In this document: positions 11,301-23,303 of the stretch, one piece after another
Layout: every line of letters starts with the position of its first letter
Position numbering within the stretch: position 1 is the stretch's first letter
Origin: Adiantum capillus-veneris
Lineage: Eukaryota > Streptophyta > Polypodiopsida > Polypodiales > Pteridaceae
Direction: 5' to 3'
DNA length: 64,000 nt
Assembly: GCA_014529385.2 (NCBI GenBank)
Contig: CM043952.1
Location: forward strand, 54,330,119 to 54,394,118
Made by a program: the position numbers and the translations under genes
The notes under the pieces: model-generated
Databases searched by the model: none
What the model was told of the DNA's origin: nothing
Seen by the model: only the letters and a program-made list of their open reading frames with translations

Positions 11301-12676
11301 CATAGTCTCAAAGGATGGTGTCAGAATGGATCCCGCAAAGGTCGAAGCTATTAAGACATGGTCAGACTTGAAGACTGTGCGCGATGTCAAGAGCTTCTTG
11401 GGATTATGTTCCTACTATAGAAGGTTTATCAGAAATTTTGCAGAGGTAGCATCGCCTCTTCACGCATTGCAAAAGAAAGAGGTCACTTTCAGATGGACCC
11501 AAAAAGAGATTTCAGCTTTTACTCTCTTAAAGGAAAAGTTGACTTCAAATCCAGTAATTGTTTTGCCAGATCTCGGGAAGTCATTTGTGGTCCAGTGTGA
11601 CGCATGTGGCAGTAGCATCGGAGCAATGCTAATGCAAGACGGACAAGTAGTAGCTTATGTGTTTCATTCTGTTTGAGAGAGTTTTCATTTGTTTGAGTGA
11701 GATTGTCACGCACATTGCACTGAGCGGCACCCACACTATAGAGAGCACGACACATTATCCGCGCTACATCAGCAAGAAGGCCCATTTTATCCCTGTCAGG
11801 AAGGAGATAAAATCTGATCAGATGGCACGCTTGTTCATGTACAATTGTGTTTAAGTACCATGGTATGCCACAATCGATTATCAGTGATCGTGATCCTCGC
11901 ATGACTAGTTTGTTCTGGAGAGGATTGTTTGAGAACATGGGCACTACGCTCAAGTTCTCGTCTTCGTTTCATCCACAAACTGATGGACAGTCAGAAGAGG
12001 CTAATTCTACTGCCTTAGATCTACTAAAATGTTATGTGTCAGATAATAAGGGCAAGTGGGAACAGTATTTGCCTATGCTTGAGTACGCGTACAATAATAC
12101 GGTGCATTCGTCAACTGGCAAAGCACCTTTCGAGATTGTTGAAGGCGGCAAAAAGGTTCCTCCCATTTTGCATACAAAGGACAAGATCTTTGAGGTAGAT
12201 CGATATGTTGAGAATATGGATGAGATGTATAAGAAAATTAATGTTGCCTTGGAGAAGACTCAGGCAAAACAGAAAAAGGCTGCTGATCGTCACCATCCTG
12301 AATTGTTGTTATCACATAGTGATTGGGTTCTATTAAGGTTCGAAAAGGCAAGGTTAAAGAAGATGAAGGGCAAGGAACGGCTGTTTCCTAAGCTCAGCAT
12401 ACGTTACTATGGGCCTTTTCAAGTGCTTGACAAGATCAGCGATGTGGCTTACAGGCTGAAATTGCTTGATGCATGGAAGATTCATAATGCGTTTCACGTG
12501 AGTCTTCTAAGACCCTTTGTGGGTGATGTGCCAGAAGATATGCCAGATGAGGATCAGCCAGAAGTTGAGGAACTTGATGAGATCCTCGTACCTGAGCAAG
12601 TTTTGGCACATAAGGACATAAAAGTTAAAGGACAAGTTGCAAGACGCTATTTGGCGAAGTTTAAGAACTATCCGCC
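8329..12676 (+). pseudogene. Gyp-A gag-pol, 5' portion (broken)
   Basis: Gag starts at ATG 8329 (MADKGKGIMEEG). The Gag core lies near 9180-9430 and the zinc knuckle [14 protein letters not shown] near 9914-9955. The protease site [12 protein letters not shown] is near 10127-10160. RT follows ([17 protein letters not shown] near 10832; FFDDMIVYSK near 11150), then the start of RNase H (QCDACGSSIGAMLMQ near 11594). From about 11659 to 11785 the rest of RNase H and the first half of integrase are replaced by about 120 bp of unrelated DNA. Integrase resumes at the HFIPVRKEIKSDQ block and continues through SDRDPRM. Nonsense codons lie at 8557, about 8602, 9458, 9788 and 10109, and there are frameshifts near 8690, 10930 and 11098. 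The element cannot encode its own integrase. Gyp-B interrupts it at 12676, within the chromodomain. Confidence 0.93.
12672..12676. repeat. Target site duplication of Gyp-B, left copy
   Basis: CCGCC precedes the Gyp-B 5' LTR and recurs at 21098-21102. Removing Gyp-B plus one copy restores the Gyp-A chromodomain reading frame (NYPPMDAKW), which proves the insertion point. Confidence 0.95.
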
Positions 12677-14147
12677 TGTCACGAGGACGTGGCAGTTATT
12701 AACCATGTCACAGAGATGTGGCAACTGCTAACCTTGGTTGTTGGTTTCTTTCCAATGGGGTTTATTTTATTTGTTTGAGACCCTCTTTTTGAAGTAGCAA
12801 ACGGTCGGACATTGTATGGCCAATGTGAACGGTAGATTCACCCGCAGACGGGAAGTGGTCGGCACTGGAATTCGTATGGTAAGAGGATGTCTAGGCTCAG
12901 AGCAAGATCATATAGGTTCCCCCGTCGCACTTAGCAAGTTGGTGGATACTAGGAAGTGAACTCAATTAAGGCGTAAAGTCAAGGTGGGACAAAAAGTATC
13001 CGACAGTTGGGCCACATTGCATTTTTGGATGCGGTCCCAATGGGGATAGATGGTCAGAAGACCAGTGGGAGCCCAACGGAAGCATCTCCTAAAATTTAGA
13101 GAACTGCTATTTTGGGCCGTGAAAAGTGTTCGCGTCATTACCTCCGGTATGACTAGGGGAACACTTTATAACTCTGCCGCGAAGTCAACTGGGCAACCGG
13201 TCAGGATATTTTTAAGCGGCGAGCCCGAAACGGGCAAATGCTTGTAAATGCGCCAAGTGTGAACTTTTCGTGAACTTTCCTCTTGCAGAAAAATGGGCGC
13301 TGATTTTTATGCTGGGAGAGGCCTCATTTCAGCTTTTGTCACAGGTTAAGAGCTATGGAGTGCTTTCTTTCCCTCTCATGTACAGTGTGGTGCTAAGAGT
13401 GATGCCCTGCACACTACACACTGCTCTCTCTCTCCCCTACGTGCAGTTATGTGATGCCCCACAAGAGGGCTACTCATTTGACTGATGTACAGTTGTGTGG
13501 GTTCATGCTTTTGTGCTGAGGCAAGAGCCTCCTTGAGCAGGAACAGGGGTAGCTAACTGGTGCTCCAAAGCAGGCACTGGTGAGGGTCATAACCTCACCG
13601 TACAGGTGCAAAATCAGCGCTGTGTATGCGTTGTAAATTCACTGTTTTTCAGCCGTACGGACGCCATGACCATTGGGAATCGTGCCCCACTGGCAGAGGA
13701 CAGTTAGGGGACTGTTTGGGGCTGAAAACAGGGCAAAAACCAGTAAATACAGCGTGCTGAATTTACTGTTTTTGGACAGGAATCAGAGGGTATACGACAG
13801 TGCAAGCGAGTTCCAGCAGGGGAATTGGTTTCGCGCAAGTTTTGGGGCTGTTATGCTGCCGAAATTTGGCCAAATCAAATGGTATCTAGGTGGATACACG
13901 TGAAGGATTCCCAGGACCTCACCTTGTAATTTATCCTCCTAAAGAATAAAGAAATACCGAAAGGGGCGCCAATTTTGGGGCCTACAGGTTGTCGGCGTCT
14001 GCTCGGAGCATTCTAGCTTCCGAGCCGTGTGTGTGTTCAAGTGTTAAATCCCGTCGCAGGTTCTCTTTGCAAAGTGCTCTGTGTGTGTGTATAAAGTAAA
14101 GAATTTCGGGTGAAATCCAACGCCTACCGCCCTACGGGCCGGTTTCA
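12677..14147 (+). repeat. Gyp-B 5' LTR
   Basis: 1471 bp, TGTCAC to TTTCA. It has the same length as the 3' LTR at 19627-21097, with roughly 26 substitutions and no indels by eye (about 98% identity). This points to a moderately recent insertion, later than Gyp-A. AATAAA and the shared module lie at 13945-13970. Confidence 0.97.
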
Positions 14148-14165
14148 TGGTTCCATTGCCGGGAC
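14148..14165 (+). other. Gyp-B primer binding site, complementary to tRNA-Glu
   Basis: TGGTTCCATTGCCGGGAC starts immediately after the LTR. The 3' end of plant tRNA-Glu with CCA would require TGGTTCCGTTGCCGGGAC, so 17 of 18 positions agree. Most plant chromodomain gypsy elements use initiator tRNA-Met; Gyp-C in this window does. Confidence 0.7.
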
Positions 14166-14245
14166 ATCAATCACTTTTTCCTCAAAGAGTGAGCCTGGAT
14201 TGTTCAGGATAAAGACACACAATGCAAGAACGCGGGGATTACACT

Positions 14246-17200
14246 ATGGCCGACAAGGGGAAGGGAATTATGGAAGAGGGTTCCTCTCCAAAGGACAGGT
14301 AGGAGATTCCTATGGTTTTTGAGATTGGCGAGAGCTCACGGCCACGTCAGTCTCTACCTCCTGTCAACGTGAATGTCCCTCCAGTAGTACAGGGCTTCAT
14401 GACAGGGCAACTTGAGGATGATGTGTTTAAGACTCAGTTAGTTGCCGCGGTGAATGTCTTTTCGCAGCTGGTGCAGAATCCGAGGTTTATGGAATTCTTG
14501 CAAGCGCCACCAGTGCAACAGCAAAATAGGCAACCTACGCCGCGTACGAAGCTTGTTGAAGCTCAAGCCCAGGTACTTCATGAGGCGCAGGAGGAAAGGG
14601 AACACTCGCATGTTGCGGAGTCGAGGGCTCCAAAGCAGGTTCCTCCCGTGCTTGAACAGGTGGCTAGAATGCCTATTCCACAGGTTATGCCAGTTCAGCC
14701 CGCCACCTTTCAGAGCCAGCATGCTGCCTTGAATGGACAGGGAGCTGGATACCAGGCTATGCACTCAGTTTTTCCACCACCCACGGTACATCCTGGGTAT
14801 TTCGGGGGTGGATCAGTGTTCCAAAGTATGGCTGGTTATGCGTCTGGAAGTCAGCCGTACATGCCAGGAACAGTGTTCGGGGGTATGCAAGGCATCATGC
14901 CAAACCCCATGTATGATACTATCGGCATGCAGCAAGGTTTCCACGGCAACCAAGGCCAGTTTGGGGTGCCACAGGCTCATTTTGGCATGGCTGGTTTTTC
15001 TGGACAGCAGCCAGATATCGCACCTCTTACGCAAAATGTGAATGGCCAAGGCGTGCCGATCATGCCTAGTACAGTGCCCATGTTGTAGACCATTCTGTAT
15101 GACAACTTGGGGGCACTAGAGAAGCCGAAGGCTTACAAAGAAGGTGGTGCAGCAGTAAAGTTCAGTACCTTCAGTGGTTTCGAGGACAAGACAAAGGCAC
15201 TCACTTTCCTCCAGCAGTTTGATACAGCTTATGCGGGAGGGAATTTTACAGAGGCCTCGAAGGTCAGGAAAGCTGCCACTTTCTTAAAGGACAATGCGCT
15301 TACATGGTGGACGACATTGTTAATGCAAGGACAGGCACCCGCCACTTGGGTTTACTTCAAGCAAATGTTTGCATCTGCTTGGCTATCAAATGAATTTGAA
15401 GCCGATGTCCTGACAGATTGGCACCAGCTTACTTCAGCTTCGTGCAAGAGCTTGCTGGAGTACAATAGGAGGTTTTGTAAAGCATTACTCTCAGTGACCT
15501 CCTACAGATTTGTGCCATTGACAGAGCAGATAGAGAAGTATTGTTGTGGGCTGCCTAAAGGGCTTCGTGACTACTGTACAAAGAACAGAGTGGCTACCCT
15601 TACTCAGCTTATGGAAGTTGCGAACACTGGTCTTGCCCTGTTGAAAGGAGAGGACAGTGGATTTCCGAGCAGTGATAAAGGAGGGCAGCAAAAGAAAAAT
15701 TCAGCGAAGAAGCCCTTTGTGAAAACGGCTCCTGATGCGTCACAGGGGTCAGAACAGGCCACCAAAGATAAGGATTCAGCTGGGACTTCTGGAGCGCAGG
15801 CAAAGAAACAGAAAAGGAAGCCTTTTGTGCGCAAGTCGCTCGAGGAAAAGAAGGTCCTAATGGCTGAAAACAAATGCTTTATATGCGAGCAGCCTGGTCA
15901 TATTTCTATAAATTGTCCACAAAGGAAAAGGCCAGCTGACTCAGAGGATAAAGAAGACCAGAAAGGCAAGAAGCCAAAACCCACGGTAGGTTTAGTGCCA
16001 GACATGGTGGGTGACAGGCCCAGCACAGATGCCAGTGAGTTATGCAGGGCATGGGGTAAAGTTAGAGATCAGACGGCACTCATCTTCTTTGATCCAGGTG
16101 CCAAAGCCAACTTTATCTCAGCAGAGTTAGCTATGAAGCTCGGCATCAAAGCTGAAGAGATGGGGTACACAGCAGAGGCAGGGTTGGCATGTCCTGGCCA
16201 CTCAGAGTGTGTTACTCCCATCATTGGAAAACTGCGTCTGCATATTCAGTCGTATGTGGACACTGAAGAGTTTTACATCATGTCGCTGGAAGGTTGTGAC
16301 GCCTTGTTGGGGATCCCGTGGATGTTCCGAGTGCATGGAGTCTTAGATGCCTACAACAAAAAGATCACTGTACAGCATAGGGGCAAAACTCACATCTTGG
16401 ATGTAAAGCTTAAAGGAGAGTCAGTCCCTATTGTATCTGCTTCTGCTATCCCTTCTGTAATAAAGAATCATCTTTCTGTGTACTTGATTTTTGCACGTGA
16501 TGTCTCAGATAAGGATCAGTCAAATTTATCTGTGTTAGATAAAGAAAGGTCAACATTTTTGCAAAAGTTTAATGACTGTTTTTCCGATTCATTACCGTCG
16601 CAATTGCCGCCAGAGAGACCTGAGGACCATCGGATAGATTTGGTGCCAGGGTGTAGCCCACCAAATAGACCTCCCTACAGGGTTAGTGCAGCGCAGCAGA
16701 AAGAGATTATGGGCCAGGTTGAGGAGTTATTAGAGAAGGGGCTGATTCAGCCTAGTTCTTCACCCTTTTGCTCCCCAGTGCTCCTAGTGCAGAAGATGGA
16801 TGGCTCATGGCGCATGTGTATTGATTACCGTGCGTTGAATAAGAATACCATCAAGAATAGGTTTCCTATTCCTCGCATTGATGATATTCTCGATCGTTTA
16901 GAGGGTGCTGCAATTTTCAGCAGGATAGACCTGAAGAGTGGGTACCATTAGATTCGTATAAGCCCAGAGGGTGTGCACAAGACTGCGTTTAGAACTAGAT
17001 TTGGTCTTTATGAGTTTCTAGTGATGCCGTTTGGGCTAACAAATGCTCCTGCCACGTTCAACAGAATGATGGACCGGATTTTCCGCTCGCATCAACAGTT
17101 TGTTGGAACATTCTTCGATGACATGATTGTGTATTCGAAGAATGAAGAGGAGCATAGGCGTCACTTGACCATTGTGTTCGAAGAGCTGCACAGTCACAGG

Positions 17201-19456
17201 TTACTTGTCAATCCTAAGAAAAGTGAATTCTTCCTTGAAGAGATCCACTTTCTGGGCCATATAGTCTCAAAGGATGGTGTTAGAATGGATCCCGCAAAGG
17301 TCGAAGCTATCAAGACATGGCCAGACTTGAAGACTGTGCACGATGTCAGAAGCTTCTTGGGATTGTGTTCCTACTATAGAAGGTTTATCAGAAATTTTGC
17401 AGAGATAGCATCGCCTCTTCACGCATTGCAAAAGAAAGAGGTCACTTTCAGATGGACCCAAAAAGAGATTTCAGCTTTTAGTCTCTTAAAGGAAAAGTTG
17501 ACTTCAGATCCAGTTATTGTTTTGCCAGATCTCAGGAAGTCATTTGTGGTCCAGTGTGACGCGTGTGGCAGTAGCATCGGAGCAGTGCTAATGCAAGATG
17601 GACGGGTAGTAGCCTATGAAAGCCGAATTTTGCAAGGGCCAGAGAGGACTATGCAAGTCTATGAGAAAGAGCTCTTGGCCGTTATTCATGCGCTTTCTAG
17701 CTGGAAGCACTACCTCTTAGGTGCTGATTTTGTTGTCCAAACAAATCATCAGACCTTGCGATACTTCTTGACACAGTCAAAGTTATCCGAAAAGCATATG
17801 CGATGGGCAAACATTCTTTCCATGTTCCACTTCCAGATTATGCATGTGGAAGGCAAGAAGAATGTTGTGGCTGATGCGTTATCAAGAAAGCCACAAATTT
17901 CAGCTGTGTCAATTCCTTATCATCATGAGTTAGATGACATGAAGGAACAGTACACTCTTGATGAAGATTTTGCAAGGATCTTTGAACAGTTACAAGAGGG
18001 GCAACATCATGAGCACTACCTCCTCAGAGATGGTTTTATGATGATGCATGGCAGACTTTGTGTCACTAGGCCACTGCGACATAAGGTCATGGAAGAGAGT
18101 CATGTCCCACCGTATGCAGGGCATCGTGGCATTGATGCAACAGTTAAAGCGGTAGAGACGTTCTTCTATTGGCCTACCTTGAGGAGAGATGTGGATGCCT
18201 TTGTGCGAGCATGCATAGTTTGCCAAAAGGTCAACTTTGACAGGCAAAAGGCACCAGGGTTGTTACAACCACTGCCGATTCCGCATAAACCATGGGAAAG
18301 CATTGCTATGGACTTTATCTTTCATCTTCCAAGAACGCCAACAGGGAATGATGGTATATGGACCATTATCTGCAGGTTCAGCAAGCAAGCCCATTTTATC
18401 CCTGTCAGGAAGAAGATAAAATCTGATCAGATGGCACGCTTGTTAATGTACAATGTGTTTAAGTACCATGGTATGCCACAATCGATTATCAGTGATCGTG
18501 ATCCTCGCATGACCAGTTTGTTCTGGAGAGGATTGTTTGAGAACATGGGTACTACGCTCAAGTTCTCGTCTTCGTTTCATCCACAAACTGATGGACAGTC
18601 AGAAGAGGCCAATTCTACTGTCTTAGATCTGCTGAAATGCTATGTGTCAGATAATAAGGGCAAGTGGGAACAGTATTTGCCTATGCTTGAGTATGCGTAC
18701 AATAATACAGTGCATTTGTCTACTGGCAAAGCACCTTTTGAAATTGTTGAAGGCGGCAAAAAGGTTCCTCCCATTTTGCATACAAAGGACAAGATCTTTG
18801 AGGCAGATCGATATGTTGAGAACATGGATGAGATGTATAAGAAGATTAAAGTTGCCTTGGAGAAGACTCAGGCAAAACAGAAAAAGGCTGCTGATCGTCA
18901 CCGTCGTGAATTGTTGTTATCACCTGGTGATTGGGTTCTGCTAAGGTTCGAAAAGGCTAGGTTAAAGAAGATGAAGGGCAAGGAACGGCTGTTTCCTAAG
19001 CTCAACATGCGTTACTATGGGCCTTTTCAAGTGCTTGACAAGATCAGCGATGTGGCTTACAGGCTGAAATTGCCTGATGCATGGAAGATTCATAATGCGT
19101 TTCACGTGAGTCTTCTAAGACCCTTCGTGGGTGATGTGCCAGAAGATATGCCAGTTGAGGATCAGCCAAAAGTTGAGGAACTTGATGAGATCCTGGTACC
19201 TGAGCAAGTTTTGGCACATAAGGATAGAAAAGTTAAAGGACAAGTTGCAAGACGTTATTTGGTGAAGTTCAAGAACTATCCGCCTATGGATGCAAAGTGG
19301 ATGGAAGAGCATGAACTCTCAGAGTCACCAAATGTATTGCAGCTTTACCTTGAAGCCTTTGGGTTACAGCCTACTTATGCCCCAACCCAACGTGTGCAAA
19401 GGTTGGGTAATGATAGAGCTAGTACATCAAATGTACATATGAATTCAGTGCCATAG
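14246..19456 (+). pseudogene. Gyp-B gag-pol polyprotein (single frame, three nonsense codons)
   Basis: This is a Ty3/gypsy Gag-Pol in one frame from ATG 14246 apart from stops at 14300, 15086 and 16949. The proline/glutamine-rich Gag N-terminus is at 14312-15085 and the Gag core at about 15170-15450. The zinc knuckle [14 protein letters not shown] lies at 15875-15916. The protease [12 protein letters not shown] is near 16085-16120. RT has [12 protein letters not shown] near 16810 and FFDDMIVYSK near 17111. RNase H runs from QCDACGSSIGAVLMQ near 17551 to VADALSRK near 17866. The integrase HHCC zinc site spans about 18112-18230. Its catalytic residues are AMDFIFHLP (D), SDRDPRM (D) and SEEANS (E) near 18307, 18490 and 18599. 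The C-terminal chromodomain (RYLVKFKNYPPMDAKWMEE) is near 19250-19310. All catalytic positions except the noncanonical protease motif look intact. Each stop is a CAG to TAG change relative to Gyp-A. The stop codon after VHMNSVP is at 19454-19456. Confidence 0.95.
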
Positions 19457-19614
19457 ATGGAAATGGCAAAAGTATGAAGGCCTCATTAAGTCATTTGTAT
19501 TTATGTATGTTACGACCTTTTTTGCGGATACATGCGATGATAAAAGAGTGTTAATAGCACAAGATCATCAGTGGCGTATATTTATGGTATGCAATCGAGG
19601 ACGTTTGCCATTTC

Positions 19615-19624
19615 AAGAGGGGGG
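19615..19624 (+). other. Gyp-B polypurine tract
   Basis: AAGAGGGGGG, two bases upstream of the 3' LTR, is the expected plus-strand primer site. Gyp-A has the identical tract at 21431-21440, and Gyp-C has AAGAGGAGGG on the minus strand at 49080-49089. Confidence 0.9.
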
Positions 19625-19626
19625 TA

Positions 19627-21097
19627 TGTCACGAGGACGTGGCAGTTATTAACCATGTCACAGAGATGTGGCAATTGCTAACCTTGGTTGTTGGTTTCTT
19701 TCCAATGGGGTTTATTTTATTTGTTTGAGACCCTCTTTTTGAAGTAGCAAACGGTCGGACATTGTATGGCCAATGTGAACGGTAGATTCACCCGCAGACG
19801 GGAAGTGGTCGGCACTGGAATTCGTATGGTAAGAGGATGTCTAGGCTCAGAGCAAGATCATATAGGTTCCCCCGTCGCACTTAGCAAGTTGGTGGATACT
19901 AGGAAGTGAACTCAATTAAGGCGTAAAGTCAAGGTGGGACAAAAAGTATCCGACAGTTGGGCCACATTGCATTTTTGGATGCGGTCCCAATGAGGATAGA
20001 TGGTCAGAAGACTAGTGGGAGCCCAACGGAAGCATCTCCTAGAATTTAGGGAACTGCTATTTTGGGCTGTGAAATGTGTTCGCGTCATTACCTCCGGTAT
20101 GACTAGGGGAACACTTTATAACTCTGCCGCGAAGTCAACTGAGCAACCGGTCAGGATATTTTTAAGTGGCGAGCCCGAAACGGGCAAATGCTTGTAAATG
20201 CCCCAAGTGTCAACTTTTCGTGAACTTTCCTCTTGCAGAAAAATGGGCGCTGATTTTTATGCTGGGAGAGGCCTCATTTCAGCTTTTGTCACAGGTTAAG
20301 AGCTATGGAGTGCTTTCTTTCCCTCTCATGTACAGTGTGGTGCTAGGAGTGATGCCCTGCACACTACACACTGCTCTCTCTCTCCCCTACGTGCAGTTAT
20401 GTGATGCCCCACAAGATGGCTACTCATTTGATTGATGTACAGTTGTGTGGGTTCATGCTTTTGTGCTGAGGCAAGAGCTTCCTTGAGCAGGAACAGGGGT
20501 AGCTAACTGCTGCTCCAAAGCAGGCACTGGTGAGGGTCATAACCTCACCGTACAGGTGCAAAATCAGCGCTGTGTATGGGCTGTAAATTCACTGTTTTTT
20601 AGCCGTACGGACGCCAGGACCATTGGGAATCGTGCCCCACTGGCAGAGGACAGTTAGGGGATTGTTTGGGGCTGAAAACAGGGCAAAAACCAGTAAATAC
20701 AGCGTGCTGAATTTACTGTTTTTGGACAGGAATCAGAGGGTATACGACAGTGCAAGCGAGTTCCAGCAGGGGAATTGGTTTCGCGCAAGTTTTGGGGCTG
20801 ATATGCTGCCGAAATTTGGCCAAATCAAATGGTATCTAGGTGGATACACGTGAAGGATTCCCAGGACCTCACCTTGTAATTTATCCTCCTAAAGAATAAA
20901 GAAATACCGAAAGGGGCGCCAATTTTGGGGCCTACAGGTTGTCGGCGTCTGCTCGAAGCATTCTAGCTTCCGAGCCGTGTGTGTGTTCAAGTGTTAAATC
21001 CCGTCGCAGGTTCTCTTTGCAAAGTGCTCAGTGTGTGTGTATAAAGTAAAGAATTTCGGGTGAAAGACAACGCCTACCGCCCTACGGGCCGGTTTCA
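19627..21097 (+). repeat. Gyp-B 3' LTR
   Basis: 1471 bp, the partner of 12677-14147. It is followed by the CCGCC duplication and then by the resumed chromodomain of Gyp-A. The shared LTR module is at 20895-20920. Confidence 0.97.
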
Positions 21098-21442
21098 CCG
21101 CCTATGGATGCAAAGTGGATGGAAGAGCATGAACTATCAAAGTCACCAAATGTATTGCAGCTTTACCTTGAAGCCTTTGGGTTATAACCTATCTATGCCC
21201 CAACCCAACGTGTGCAAAGGAGGGGTAATGATGGAGCTAGTACATCAAATGTACATATGAATTCAGTGTAATAGATGGAAATGACAAAAGTATGAAGGTC
21301 TCATTAAGTTATTTGTATCTATGTGTTACGACCTCTCTTACGGATACATGCCATGATAAAAGAGTGTTAATTGCACAAGATCATCAGTGGCGTGTAATTA
21401 TGGTATGCAATTGAGGACGTTTGCGATTTCAAGAGGGGGGTA
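21098..21442 (+). pseudogene. Gyp-A gag-pol, 3' end after the Gyp-B insertion
   Basis: The frame continues as PPMDAKWMEEHELS and NVLQLYLEAFGL, then a stop (TAA near 21184), completing the chromodomain interrupted at 12676. An untranslated stretch similar to that of Gyp-B follows, and the polypurine tract AAGAGGGGGG at 21431-21440 precedes the LTR. Confidence 0.92.
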
Positions 21443-23001
21443 TGTCATGGGGACGTGGCAGCTATTAACTATGTCACGAGGACGTGGCAACTGCTAACTT
21501 TAGTTGTTGGTTTCTTTCCAATGGGTTTTGTTTTATTTTTGAGACCTTCTTGAACTAGCAAACGGTCTGACATTGTATGGCCAATGTGAACGGTAGTTTC
21601 ACCTGCAGACGGGAAGTGGTCGTCATTGGAATTCGTATAGTAAGAGGATGTGTAGGCTCACAGGAAGATCATATAGGTCCCCTCGTCGCACTTAGCAAGT
21701 TGGTGGAAACTAGGAACTGAACTCAATAAAGGCCTAAAGTCAAGGTGCGACTACTAACTGAAAGTATCCGATAGTTGGGCCACATTGCACTTTTGGATGT
21801 GGTCCCAATGAGGATAGATGGGCAGATGACCACTGGGAGCCCAATGGAATCATTTCCTAAAATTTAGGAAACTGCTATTTTGGGCCGTGAAATGTGTTCG
21901 CGTCATTACCTCCGGTATGACTAGAGGAACATTTTACAACTCTGCCGTGAAGTCAACTGAGCAACCAGTCGGGAGATTTTTATGCGGCAAACCCGAAACG
22001 GGAAAATGCTTGTAAATGCGTCAAGTGGCACATTTCTGTGCACTTGCTTAATGCAAAGAAGAGGTAGCGCTGAATTTATAGCTGGGAGACTCATTTTGAG
22101 TTTTCCTGCCAAAGGTTAAGAGCTATGGAGTGCTTCCTTTCCCTCTATGTACAGTGGTGCCAGAAGTGATACCCTAGATGCTACACACTGCTCTCTCTCT
22201 CTCTCTCTCTCCCTTACCTGCAATTATGTGATGCCCCACAAGAGGGCTTTTCATTTGACTGATGTACAGTTGTGTGGGTTCATGCGCGATTGCCAGGGCA
22301 AGAGCCTCTTGCACAGGTACTGGGTTAGATAGTGGCTAATCCCCCGCAGGTACAGGTGAATTTGGAGAGGTTTCACGTGAGAAATCTCGTCCGATTCAAA
22401 GGGCAAGTAGCCCTACAGGTGCGGGAGCTCGAGGTCTTGCTACAGATGCGACCGACACGCGAAACGGAGCCTAAAACAGGGAATTACAGCCTGCTCTGTA
22501 TTTTTGCAGGTTTAGGGTTTCGGCCCTAAACGGTCCCTAATGCCCCCAGGAGGTTCGAGGACGCGAGGGGACCGTTGTAGAGGTGATCTGGCGCATTTTT
22601 GGGGCAGAAAACAAAGAATTCAGTGTGCTGCAGATTCTCGCCAGGTTTTGCAAAGTGTCCGTATGCGTCGGGAAAGTATTGCGTGGGGATACTGATTGTG
22701 AAGCGTCCTAGTACAGTTATGCTGTCGAAATCGGGCCAAAACACATGTTTCTCAACCTGGATTATGCGGGGCAGCTCGTAGGAGATAACAGGTTTTATTC
22801 CCTCTGTTAAAGAATAAAGAAATACCGAAAGGGGCGCCAATTTTGGGGCCTACAGGTTGTCGGCGTCTGCTCGGGGCATTCTAGCTTCCGGGCCGTGTGT
22901 GTATTCAAGTGTTAATTCCCATCACAGGTTCCCTTCGCACATTCTCTTTGTGTGTGTATAAAGTAAAGAATTTCGGGTGAAAGCCAATGCCACGGGTCGG
23001 T
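21443..23001 (+). repeat. Gyp-A 3' LTR (3' end slightly deleted)
   Basis: Starts TGTCATGGGGACGTGGCAG and pairs with 6679-8231. Near the end, GCCAATGCC runs directly into CACGGGTCGGT. The TACCGCCC segment and the terminal TTCA present in the 5' LTR are therefore missing. The shared module is at 22813-22840, and a short CT run lies at 22193-22212. Confidence 0.9.
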
Positions 23002-23006
23002 CCACC

Positions 23007-23280
23007 ACTACCTTTTTGTCTTGCTCTCCCACGACAAGTAAACCTTATTAAATCTGGAATTGCTTTGTCTTAGCGTCCTCTTCTACTTCTTCAATTGTTT
23101 CAACTTCGTCAAAGTCTTTTGTCCCCGCAATCTCCTTGTATACTGCTGACCCTTTTTCTTCTCTCCTTCCTAGAAAAGAGAAGACCCTGTTTTCATAGTC
23201 AATTGCTACAGCTCTTGACCCGATGTCTCTGGGAAGAACAATTGCCTGGATCTGATGCCTTTGTAACCAGCGAGTCACCT
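23007..23280 (-). pseudogene. Unidentified retroelement-like coding remnant, right part
   Basis: The minus strand is open over 75 codons, containing VLPRDIGSRAVAIDYENR and a Glu/Asp-rich tail (EVETIEEVEEDAK). It is the other half of the sequence interrupted by Gyp-A. The charged composition and context suggest an old retroelement protein, but I do not recognise a domain. Confidence 0.3.
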
Positions 23281-23300
23281 TGACAAGGTGGTAGAAATAC

Positions 23301-23303
<3 letters not shown>

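Noticed and set aside
17111-17122. FFDD in place of YxDD in the Gyp-B reverse transcriptase as an inactivating change
   Set aside because: F-x-DD is common in plant chromodomain gypsy elements and is shared by both copies, so it is not evidence of damage.
22193-22212. (CT)10 in the Gyp-A 3' LTR as an mLINE boundary
   Set aside because: It is short, the 5' LTR has only a brief CT stretch at the same place, and no LINE sequence adjoins it. It is an ordinary slippage expansion.
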